Of a stretch of 64,000 nucleotides of DNA, positions 1 to 9,703 are shown in pieces. Both the position numbers and the translations under genes were made by a program. Where the stretch lies: the NCBI GenBank assembly GCA_025267735.1, contig CM046301.1, positions 14,816,190 to 14,880,189 on the forward strand, read 5' to 3'. Numbering within the stretch: the first letter of the stretch is position 1; each line of letters begins with the position of its first letter. Origin of the DNA: Mactra quadrangularis. Lineage: Eukaryota > Mollusca > Bivalvia > Venerida > Mactridae. Under the pieces are notes generated by a model, which saw only the letters and a program-made list of their open reading frames with translations, ran no database searches and was not told the DNA's origin.

Positions 1-808
1 TACTTTGCCTTTTATTTTGTCGTAAAAAAAATAGGAAAACCTTGCGTTTGCGACAAAACAAACAGGACAAGTTTTACATGTTGCTGCCTTTTCTCAGAGA
101 TATTGTCAAAAATCATGTCTCATGGGTGATCGCGAAAACTTTCTGAAATCAGAAGATTCCGTTTTTGAACTCCCTTATCATTTAATGCTAGTATCGTAAA
201 AGACACCTACTTACATTGAACGACTAACACATTCAAAAAACATAATCTCCTATTTTTTTCAGTTTTTTTTCGTAGCCCATCTTTTCCGTGACATTTGATC
301 AAAATCTCAAAGAAAATGCCAGAAACCTGTAAAACCTGAGCAGTTTGCACTGTCGAATATATATATGAAAAGTTTTTTTCCAATTTTGTCAAGTTGTACT
401 GTATTTGAATAGATTATGATGATCGAACAGACTGACATAAACTTCATATTTATATAAACATATATATTCTGTAATATTTTTCTCCATGTTTGATATTTTA
501 TACTATGAATGTTACATCTCGAAAGATCGGCGAAATCAAGTCTGACAACATGAAAATAAAGAAGTTTATAGGCCAGTTTTGCGCTGATCCATCGAACTGT
601 ATGTGATATTGACATTAGTTCAAATATTATCTGTGATTAGATATAACCATAAAAACTATTGTCTGGTTTGAGAGAGATGACGTTGAGTGATCATTATTTA
701 TTAACATGCGCTCTGAACTCAATATAATTTGTCTAAGTTACGGAAATCACCGAGTAACTACGATTGATAGACACATTATATACATTGTTCATCTTATATT
801 TTGAACTT
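1..808. other. Gene-free AT-rich flank
   Basis: Short ORFs on both strands show no recognisable protein features and have the composition of random AT-rich translation. I see no repeat with clear boundaries here. Confidence 0.5.
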
Positions 809-1202
809 ACGCCTACGATGAGTCCAAATTCGACCGAATTAGCAATCATAAAACAATGTTAAAGTGCTGTATAAAGTCTGCTTCCATAAACTACGCTACC
901 CTCTTAGCTCAAATGAAAGTACCCATAACATGTTCAGCCGACTTCACAATTTTGTACGATAACCTCTGATAGTTGAAATCACCTTCAGGCAGACAATCCT
1001 TCACAGTACCCATGTACACCTGGATGAAGTGAAAAAAATGTAGGTAAATGCCTTGCTCAAGGAAGGTTAGCAGTGCCCCTTGTGGGTTTTATACCCGGAC
1101 CTCGCGATCTAAGCGCGCGTCTTACAACTGAACTACTGCTCAACTGCATAGACATCACGCCTACTGAGAGTCTAAATTTGATTGAATTAGCAATCACAAA
1201 AC
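809..1202. repeat. Pair of 46-bp direct repeats flanking a SINE
   Basis: Copies at 809-854 and 1157-1202 share ACGCCTAC, then GAGTC, AAATT, GAATTAGCAATCA and AAAAC, with a few substitutions and a small indel. They are much longer than a normal target-site duplication, so they are probably part of a larger repeat or a local duplication that spans the SINE. Confidence 0.6.
940..1145 (-). mobile_element. tRNA-derived SINE, minus orientation
   Basis: Read on the minus strand, the head contains TAGTTCAGTTGTAAGA (box A-like) and GGTCCGGGTATAAAACCC (box B-like), followed by a body containing CCTTGAGCAAGGCATTTACC. The GCTCAAGG body motif recurs in lophotrochozoan SINEs. A 46-bp direct repeat (809-854 and 1157-1202) flanks it. 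Confidence 0.6.
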
Positions 1203-1278
1203 GTGAACTCAAATGGTTTTATTTTGTAATACTCGTACATCAAGGGACTGCTATATTGAGTACACTGTGTATGTGTTG

Positions 1279-1347
1279 ACATTCGGAACTCCTCGGTCAT
1301 TCACTATAAATTATTCATTTAATGAATTGTTGAGGTGTTCCGAATGT
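1279..1347. mobile_element. Short fold-back element (CATTCGGAAC family)
   Basis: ACATTCGGAACTCCTC at 1279 is mirrored by GAGGTGTTCCGAATGT at 1332, giving a 16-bp arm with one extra mismatch around an AT-rich loop. The same terminal motif CATTCGGAAC/GTTCCGAATG bounds fold-backs at 40243-40314 and 48646-48728. A shorter related palindrome lies at 2435-2519 and 7969-8049. Confidence 0.65.
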
Positions 1348-2370
1348 GTGTTTGATAGTCTGCATCAAAAGGATTGCAATGAACTATATAATGTAGATTA
1401 ACGTTGGTTTTTTATCGTATATTCTCATTTTTATCACCTACATTTGATATCACAAAGGTTTAATTTATAACAAGACGAGTAATAACACTTGAAAATGTTG
1501 ACTTCCACTTTTAAAAATGGTTACACTGTAGTTTGTATTGTCCTACATTGTAGTTTGTATTGTCCGTGCAGAATTTGTACAAGAACGAACAGATCGTTCA
1601 TGAGCGTATGTTTGGCCCAATCATATTGTTTGCAATAGGTAGGAACCATATGTAGGCGACCGACACGGTTTCGAGACAAACATTATAAATATAAGGCACG
1701 ATATATCACTCCGAAAACGGAAGATAAGTTATCCAAGTTAATGCGACTAATTTTCGCCCTTTTTAGTAATAAGCGGGTTTCTCGGCGTGGTACTATTGTA
1801 TAATTTTACCGCAATGAAAAAAAAATCCGACATTCCATATACATGTATATTTATCTATAATTACACTTCTTCAGTCAACTATATTTTACAACTTGAAATT
1901 TGAACTTTAAGAGTACATGTATACATATTAAAGTATACAATTCATGAAATGTGTATGTTTACAGTAAAAGTCCGCTATAAGGACCATCAAAACCGTTGGT
2001 CTTAATAGCAGATTGGTCTTAATACAGGGACTTTTCTTTCTCAAATTAGGAATTTTTGGTAGAGACATACGTTCATGGATATGTTATCTATGTCTCTGAT
2101 TTTTGGACTTAAAAATTGTCAAAATCGCATAGTTTTGGATTAACCTACATATATGTGTTCTTTATTGCGGAAATTTACTGTACTAAGGAAGATCACTAAA
2201 CAGTGAAATTTTTGAAGGACTTTCTTAAATAGATTTATGAGATAATGAGGTTCACAGAATCAATTTATTGTAGCTAGTTTAACTACTTCTTAAAATAAAT
2301 ATATTTAGTTTAAACATTGACTGACTATTATGTGTCTGATAAGAGATTATATATATTCTGATTTATTATA
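1348..2370. other. Gene-free stretch with a dispersed repeat fragment
   Basis: No coding signal. At 1985-2031 the words CAAAACCGTTGGTCTTAATAG and GGTCTTAATAC recur. A reverse copy of the first is visible near 55770-55793, so this is part of a dispersed repeat whose limits I cannot set. Confidence 0.4.
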
Positions 2371-3887
2371 CATGTTAGTTTGTCGCAATGCGACAAAATC
2401 GATGTACTTTAATGTACATGTATTAGTAAAAGTGATTCGGAAAACTCGTACCTCAACCATTTATTGAATGATCATTGAATGATCAGTTTTTCGTAGTTAA
2501 TGACCGAGAGGTTCCGAATGAAGTACAGTACATAAAAGTGTCACAAGATGAACATGACGTCATCACCTTGCATGATTTTTAAGATAGGTGTAGTCGTCAA
2601 TTTAAAAATATCGTAAATTTAAATTGGCGAGTAGCTACTTTTGAGTTTAATTTAATGCACTGCTGATGTTTGCGATTTACAAAATAACAGAGAGAAAAGA
2701 CAGACAATAGCTCAAATCTTGCTAAAATATATCCTGCTTTAATCATGTCAACTAATTGTTGCCGTTACGCTGACAGTCATACTGTAGCATGAATCATTAA
2801 ATGTTGATTTAGCTCTTTTAAATTCACTGATTATCTTTTCCCATATTTACACATAAATAAAGGAACAGTTAAATTATTCAAATAAGCTTTGTTGACAAGT
2901 GTTGCCATAGGCGGATTCAGTGGGGGGGGGGGGTCCGGAGGGTCCGGGGGGTCCGGACCCCCCCCCCTAGAATTTCCAAAACGTACCTGTTTATTAGTGT
3001 ATTTCTTGACTGTAAGTCATTTTTTAAGTATCATGAAGCAATTTTTCTCGGTGCTTAACATAGATTTAATGGTTATGTAGTTTTTACCTCCCCTAGAAAA
3101 GTTCGGATCCTCCCCCCTAAAAAAGTTCGGACCCCCCCTAGAAAAAAATCCTGGAGCCGCCCCTGGTTGCTATTAGAAGCAAAACCAATTGGGTCGATTA
3201 TTTTCTATTTATTTCATATATGATTATATCTGTTTTTGTTCATCTAGAGGAATTTTTACTTGATAGACTGATGTTATTGTGTAACTTCAATGCATGACTG
3301 AAAGTTTTCAAGACTAATATTTTGGAATGCAAGAATGCAAATATAGACCCGAGGGATGTAATATGCTGTGGTCTGCATAGTCACATCTATAGAAGGGCAC
3401 GAGATTCTTGAGTAAGCTAGGAAATTTTTCAATGGATATTCAACAAAAGAAGAAAATCATCTCTAAATGTAAAGATATAGAATAGAATAATTTATTGATC
3501 CTTTGTTTGTAGGGCAAGCAATCGAGTAAAATTGGAGAAAATAGTCTAGGAAAATGGTTATAGGTCATATACATGTATGTATGTATGTATGCTACTTGAA
3601 CTTATTGATAGGCCTATATTATAGGCCTATATATGTACACATGTATTAGTATAACAGGCTATATATGTAAATTAATAAATCTACTGATTTATTGCAATTA
3701 GTTTTAATTTCATTTAATCTTTTCTTAAAAGTATAGAACTCCATCAATTCTTATCATTTATAGGCTATATAAGAATATGGCCCCATTTGGATCATACTCT
3801 CGTACAGTTGTACATATAATGTAAACGATGAATATAACTATCACTAGTCCCTAGCCTGGGAGCTCTTTCTATTATAGAGATGGCTAA
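2371..3887. repeat. Segmental duplication, upstream copy
   Basis: From CATGTTAGTTTGTCGCAATG to the end of AGAGATGGCTAA, this block aligns collinearly with 7868-9404 with scattered substitutions. It carries a 260-bp insertion (2906-3165) absent from the other copy, and it lacks the 244-bp MITE and a 33-bp palindrome-forming insertion found there. Both copies are in the same orientation. Confidence 0.9.
2906..3165 (+). mobile_element. 260-bp MITE with poly-G/poly-C ends and GTTGC target duplication
   Basis: The empty site is visible in the duplicate copy near 8425-8450. The insert is flanked by GTTGC on both sides (2901-2905 and 3166-3170). Its ends are imperfect inverted repeats (CATAGGCGGATTCAG against CAGGGGCGGCTCCAG). 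A run of about 12 G, GTCCGG repeats and C-runs lie inside. A related copy lies inverted at 28498-28769. Confidence 0.8.
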
Positions 3888-6082
3888 CATACCCAACTTT
3901 TAGACCCATCAAGATTTTCGCTTTATGATACGGCCATATAGCGCTGATTGTAGATACATCAGTTTTGCGATGATATAATCCACAAGCCGTGACCCCATTG
4001 TTGTGATCGATGAGATAAGATAAGGATCATAGGTCACCATCATAGTTATATATATTTTAAGTCATATCAGGGGATAAATTAATCCGTTGTAGACAAATGT
4101 TTTAAACATGTATTATATTGTGCAACAAGTGTAAAATTGACAGATGAATTTTTTTAAGGTGACATTTGGTATACAATACAGTCAGTTGAAACAAAAATAC
4201 TGATTGAAATGATTTGTTGATGGTCGAATTATGTTAGAAATGAAGATTACGTATAAATATTTTAATTGCCCATCCGTTAATTTGAATATGCCATATATTT
4301 ATTGTTATAAAAGCTTTAAATTTAAATTAATAGTTTCGAAACAATATTTTAAATTCATCGTTATCGTTAAGCCGCCAATAACTATTCTTTTGATTCGTCT
4401 GTCGCTTTATTTTACTTGGACTTAAATGCCCATGCATTAACTTGTATAACTGTTTTTATTTCAACATTTCACCTTTTTAATGCAATCTTTCTACAGTGAT
4501 TTGTAAACTAGTAAATAAAAAAAGTTTTCAATCTATTAACGTTTTAATTAATAATTGTAGTGGTAAACTAAAACAATTGATGTTTTTATTTATCGTTATG
4601 CCGCCAAAATAAAGTAATATTTTATGATATTGTTTTCAGTAATTCGTATAGTCGACTAAATCTTCCCGAACAATAATTCTTTGATAAATAGATAAATTAT
4701 GTATTTTCTAACCAGCCTAGAATCGTAACACTTTCATTATAAATATTTTTATTATAACATCATTTGACAGATACAATTACATGTGTAATTATTTCACGGC
4801 GTATCAACGCCGTGATATTGTGATGGGTAGTTTTTAGTAGCAATGAGCAAAAGTCACGTGACAAAATCCTTTCGATTTCTACTGCCGACATTTTATTATT
4901 TTTAATGCAATCATTGTACAGCCCATTTCCGTTAAAAGTTAATAGAAATTAAAGAAAAAGCATTTTTTCAAAACCATATAAACAATATTTTTATCAACAC
5001 ACGAAATATCAGCGTTTTATAGTAACAAATTTCCGCAAATCCTTTCGACACACTTGAAAAGCTCGCCATTTTTTTATTTGTTCGAATAGATTATGTTTTC
5101 TCGTGTCCGAGTAAATCTTTTCACGCGTAAAATCTCTTTTGAACCTTACATTTTCTAAGTTTACATATTTGCGGGAATGTTATTTTTTCTTTCTTATAAA
5201 ATTATGATTTCTATTCGAAATAGCTTGCCTTTCGTATTTAGGCGCATATTTTCGGAAATGAGATAAGTGTTAAACGCTTTCAAATATCGCGCTACAAAAG
5301 TCTTCCATAACAAGTAAAGGTAACTGCCTTGATAACCATCACCTCCGATAGATCCTTACTTCCGTAATTATCAACAAACAAAAATGTATATTTTTTGTTA
5401 CAAGCCTTCGAGGACCAACGTCTTGCAGGTGCTTAACGTTCCAAGTCCCTAGGCTGCATAGCCAAACTGCTTCATCGGTTTAGCGCGAAAACTCGTCCTA
5501 TATTACCTATCGGAACTTTCAACCAAGGGAAAGTAATTTTCGTCTAATTAATCATTTCAAACGACGAAAATTTCATTTTAAGGTACATATACTGAAATCA
5601 AGCTGTCGGACAGTAAGTAGCGGACATTAGTGCAGAAGACGTTAAGGCAGGCTACACACCTCAAAATTTTCAAGCGGACATAACGTTACACGTAAAAAAT
5701 AGAAATGTACATAGATATTGCTGAAATAACGTTATTTTCTTTGAAGGGTAATAAATGATTTATAACTTTTTTGTCATGAAAGGATTCATGCTTAAAGATT
5801 TCATTAAGTACGACTTTGAATCTGTAAAAAACCCATATAACTGTTAATATTCTAAAAATGCAGTTAGGTTCAAACAATTGTAGAACACTAACGGTGAAGT
5901 GTGACCCTAGGAGACCGGGTATACAGACGTATATTATGCTTATACCAAACGAATGAGCAACATTATACAATTTCATCTTGGGGCTGAAAGGAGGGGTTTG
6001 ACCTCAAAGAAGCCATATAATAGATATACTTACTATAGACGTTTTTAAAGAGGGTTTGACCCCCCCCTATGAACCCCCTATA
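3888..6082. other. Gene-free AT-rich stretch
   Basis: No coding signal on either strand. A short perfect palindrome, TCACGGCG-TATCAA-CGCCGTGA, lies near 4794-4815. Near 6055-6082 C-runs precede the next element. Nothing else can be bounded. Confidence 0.4.
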
Positions 6083-7016
6083 CAGGGCCGTCGCCAGCTT
6101 TGAAAAGTGGTCCGGCCATTGATCGTGGGGGAGGAGAGTACCCCTCTCGTAAGGGGGGTCCGGGGGACCGCCCCCGGGAAAAAAATTGAAATTCTTCTGC
6201 CCCTAGATGGGATTTTATTGCATCTGGAGACGATTATTTTTTATTTTGAATGTCAGCAATTCAGGAAAAATACAACTATTTTGACCCCTCAGTTAGCCTC
6301 ATCAGGCGGTGGCACCAAACCTACGCGACGACTGAAAACTTCTTTTAACTGGATTTTTCTGACAAAATGTTTACGCTGAGGAAACTTAAAAGCCTTAAGC
6401 TGAATTGGTAACGGAGGTATATCCATGATTATGACAACGTAAAATTTCAAAATTAAGAATGAGCAGTTCCGACCTTTCCAGCATATTTATTATTACAGTG
6501 TCTGTCGGAATGTTGTTTGATAATATACACATAAAGAAAAAAATACCAAACTATTGTTTTCCAAAATATATACTTAACATGAATACCGCTCTGTTAATTC
6601 TTTAATTCTTTAATTTGATTTGTTTGTAATTATTTTTAATTAGTACATTCATTGTATCATCAAAAAAATATTTACTTGAGCCTAATTTCAATTTATTACG
6701 CCAAGAAAAAACACCATTGTTAAATATATTAACGTTTGGTGCATTAAAGAAGCGGGTAGATAATCTTAGGTAATTATCATCTTTATAGACAGAAGTGTCA
6801 CCGAAATTATAATCATGCCCTTGAGCGTGTGCACAATTGATCGGCAGTTGTTATCGATACTTGATTTCGCATGTCAAAAAAATAATCCTTTTAAACAGAT
6901 TAGACATTTTCAACAATTAAAGGCGAAAACTGAAAAAAAGGTAATTTGTGTGAAACATCGGCCAAAAAAGTGGTCCGGCCATGGCCGGACCGGCCGGACC
7001 GTTGCCGACGCCCTTG
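6083..7016. mobile_element. 934-bp non-autonomous transposon with CTATA target duplication
   Basis: The ends are CAGGGCCGTCGCCAGC on the left and GTTGCCGACGCCCTTG on the right, imperfect inverted repeats flanked by CTATA (6078-6082 and 7017-7021). Subterminal GTGGTCCGGCCAT occurs at both ends, and the right end adds a GC palindrome (GGCCATGGCCGGACCGGCC). Two internal ORFs of about 90 codons show no known domain, so the element looks non-autonomous. Confidence 0.8.
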
Positions 7017-7133
7017 CTATAGAGCGCAAACTTTCATTAAAAATTAAAATGTTTATGTTAACAGTGATATATTACTTCATACTGCAATCATTAAATTGAA
7101 CATAATTTTATCAACGTGCTTTAGTAAAATACG

Positions 7134-7228
7134 CAGGTGACAGACTCAAATTTTCCTTTTTATAGTATATATACATGTATACAAGGAAAATTTATACTAT
7201 AATAAGGAAAATTTGAGTTTGTTACCTG
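7134..7228. mobile_element. 95-bp fold-back element
   Basis: The left arm (CAGGTGACAGACTCAAATTT, then TCCTT and TATAGTATA) is mirrored on the right by TATACTATA, AAGGAAAATTTGAGT and TGTTACCTG. Only a short loop around TACATGTATA separates them. The structure would form a hairpin of about 36 bp per arm. Confidence 0.75.
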
Positions 7229-7433
7229 TGGTTAAATATAGTTTCGCTTTCTACTATACAATGCAAACAAATTTTAGAGAAAAAAATGCATATTTTAGTC
7301 AGCTTGTCAAGTACGCAAACACTCAAGTGCTTCAAATCACTTTTCACATAATTTCAATTTCACATTCGTAAGAAATTCCACCTCACATACATACATAAAG
7401 CGACTTGTAATTTTGATAATTAAGCACTGTTGA

Positions 7434-7593
7434 GCACTTTTGATATAAATATAATTAGAACTGAAAATGTTTATATAAATCAGGTATATATGCTGTAACA
7501 TGTTTGGCACTTTTGATATAAAGATAATTAGAACTTAAAATGTTTATATAAATCAGTATTAGTAACTTCTGCCAAACATGTTACAGCATATAT
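7434..7593. repeat. Interlocked direct and inverted repeats
   Basis: A 49-bp unit starting CACTTTTGATATAAA is directly repeated at 7434 and 7508. Between and after the copies, ATATATGCTGTAACATGTTT (7486) is mirrored by AAACATGTTACAGCATATAT (7573). The mixture suggests a rearranged fold-back element. Confidence 0.7.
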
Positions 7594-7867
7594 ATTTTGG
7601 TCCATAAGTTAGTGTTTACCACAACATCGAACTTCGTTCAGAATTCATGTCTCATTGTTGTGAGCAAAATTCTCAGTTTGCTTTACATATAAACAGGAAA
7701 ACGTTTTATAACAAGTTACATTATAATATTGAAAATCCTTAATAGTTAACATGACAATTTAACATAATGCTATTTTGAGTTACCTTAAGATTATTCTTAT
7801 GTGTTTTTTGTTTGCCGTGACAATCACATTGCTGCATTTCGCAGCAATTTTTTACTAGTTTGTTATG

Positions 7868-9404
7868 CATGTTAGTTTGTCGCAATGCGACAAAATCGAT
7901 GTACTTTAATATACATGTATATTAAAATACATCGATTTTAAATACATGCATGTATTAGTAAAAGTGATTCGGAAAACTCATACCTCAACCATTTATTGAA
8001 CGATCATTGAATGTTCAGTTTTTCGTAGTTAATGACCGAGGGGTTCCGAATGAAGTACAGTACATAAAAGTGTCACATGATGAACATGACGTCATCATCT
8101 TGCATGATTTTTAAGATAGGTGTGGTCGTCAATTTAAAAATATCGTAACTTTAAATTTGCGATTAGCTACTTTTGAGTTCTAAATTTAATGCACTGCTGA
8201 TGTTTGCGATTTACAAAATAAGAGAGAGAAAAGACAGACAATAGCTAAAATCAGGCTAAATATACGTCCTGCTTCAATCATGTCAACTAATTGTTGCCGT
8301 TACGCTGACAGTCATACTGTAGCATGCATCATTTTTAAATGTTGATTTAGCTCTTTTAATACATTGATTATCTTTTTCCATATTTACACATAAATAAAGG
8401 AACAGTTAAATCATTCAATTAAGTTTTGAAAACTCACGAGTGTTTCTAGTGCAAAACCAAGGGTCGATTATTTTCTATATATTTCATTTATGATTGTATC
8501 TGTTTTTGTTTATCTAGAGGAATTTTTGCTTGATATTGTCCGTTTTTTTCTTAACTGTCAAACTTTAAATAATGTCACGGTTACTGAATGCATTGTTTTT
8601 GTACGGACCGCCTAATTGTTATTAAAAATATGTTGACTAAAACATATCATACGGCATAAGCAGCTTTACTCGATCATAATACACTCTTTCAGAAACTCAT
8701 GGATGTATTACGACTATAATTTTAACAAACGCATTCACCGTGTAATTATTCATGCTTTGACAGTTGAGATAAAACGAACTAGAGACTAATGTTATTGTGC
8801 AATTTCAATGCATGACTGAAAGTTTTCAAGACTAATATTTTGGAATGCAAGAATTCACTTATATAGACCAGAGGGATGTAATATGCTGTGGTCTACATAG
8901 TCACATAGAAGGGCACGAGATTCTTTAGGAAGCTTGGAAATTTTTCAATGGAAATTCAACTAAAGAAGAAAAACATCTCTAAATCTAAAGATATAGAAGA
9001 ATTTATTGACCCTTTGTTTGTAGGGCAAGCAATCTAGTAAAATTGGAGAAAATAGTCTAGAAAAAAATGGTTAGGTCATATGTACATGTATGTATGTATG
9101 TATGCTAATTGGACTTATTGATTGGCCAATAAATATAGGCCTATATATGTACACGTGTATTAGTAAAGCAGACTATATATGTAAATTAATAAATCTACTG
9201 ATTTATTGCAATAAGTTTTAATTCCATTTAATCTTTTCTTAAAAGTATAGAACTCCATCAATTCTTATCATATATAGGCTATATATGAATTGCCAAGGCC
9301 CTATTTGGATCATACTCTCGTACAGTTGTACATGCATGTAAACGATGAATATAACCATCACTTGTCCCTAGCCTGGGAGCCCTTTCTATAATAGAGATAG
9401 CTAA
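7868..9404. repeat. Segmental duplication, copy adjoining PAF1
   Basis: This is the second copy of the 2371-3887 block. It ends 237 bp before the PAF1 start codon and so probably overlaps the promoter-proximal region. It includes a (GTAT)n run near 9085-9105 that matches the same run near 3571-3592 in the other copy. A perfect-looking palindrome centred near 7916 (AAAATCGATGTA arms) is an expanded form of a single arm in the first copy. Confidence 0.9.
8536..8779. mobile_element. 244-bp MITE with TA target duplication, empty site known
   Basis: It interrupts the duplicated block after CTTGATA. The other copy (near 3262) is uninterrupted there. The ends TTGTCCGTTTTTTTCTTAAC and the reverse of CAGTTGAGATAAAACGAAC form 27-bp imperfect inverted repeats containing CTGTCAAA. 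TA on both sides fits the Tc1/mariner type. Confidence 0.85.
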
Positions 9405-9641
9405 ATTTCAAACGTATATCAGGTCAAGTTTTCATTTCGTGAGAAGTGACAAAGTTTCCACAAAATTATTAGGAAAACGTAGTTTTCCATGCTCTTTCCG
9501 ATAATTGTTCTCTTACTGTCTTTTTCTTCTTACTTTGGGTTGATTACAATTCTTGTCGGTAGATTTGATATTTAGTGTTGACAAATGTAAAATGTCGATT
9601 TAGACTTTGTATCACGAATTTCATGTAGTATTTCTACTAAG
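9405..9641 (+). promoter_or_regulatory. PAF1 upstream flank, likely core promoter and 5'UTR
   Basis: This is the only single-copy sequence between the end of the duplicated segment (9404) and the PAF1 start codon. It is AT-rich with no clear TATA box or CpG-rich island that I can point to. It is assigned as promoter/5'UTR by position only. The true transcription start could lie further upstream inside the duplicated copy. Confidence 0.35.
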
Positions 9642-9703
9642 ATGCCACCTACAGTACAGTCTGCATCGAAAGATAGAGACAGGAAGCGTGTTGGTGATAA
9701 ACG
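9642..9703 (+). CDS. PAF1: PAF1 coding exon 1 (start codon, residues 1-21)
   Basis: The exon encodes [20 protein letters not shown] followed by the first two bases of an Arg codon, then a GTGAGC donor. The split CG|A codon joins exactly to the acceptor at 16468, giving R-S-E-L-V, the expected entry to the conserved PAF1 block. The basic, polar start with MPPT fits animal PAF1 N-termini. It is too short to be found as a long ORF. An extra small exon inside the 6.8-kb intron cannot be excluded, but none is needed. Confidence 0.9.

Noticed and set aside
5686..5976. 96-codon minus ORF
   Set aside because: No domain, no start context and no neighbouring exons.
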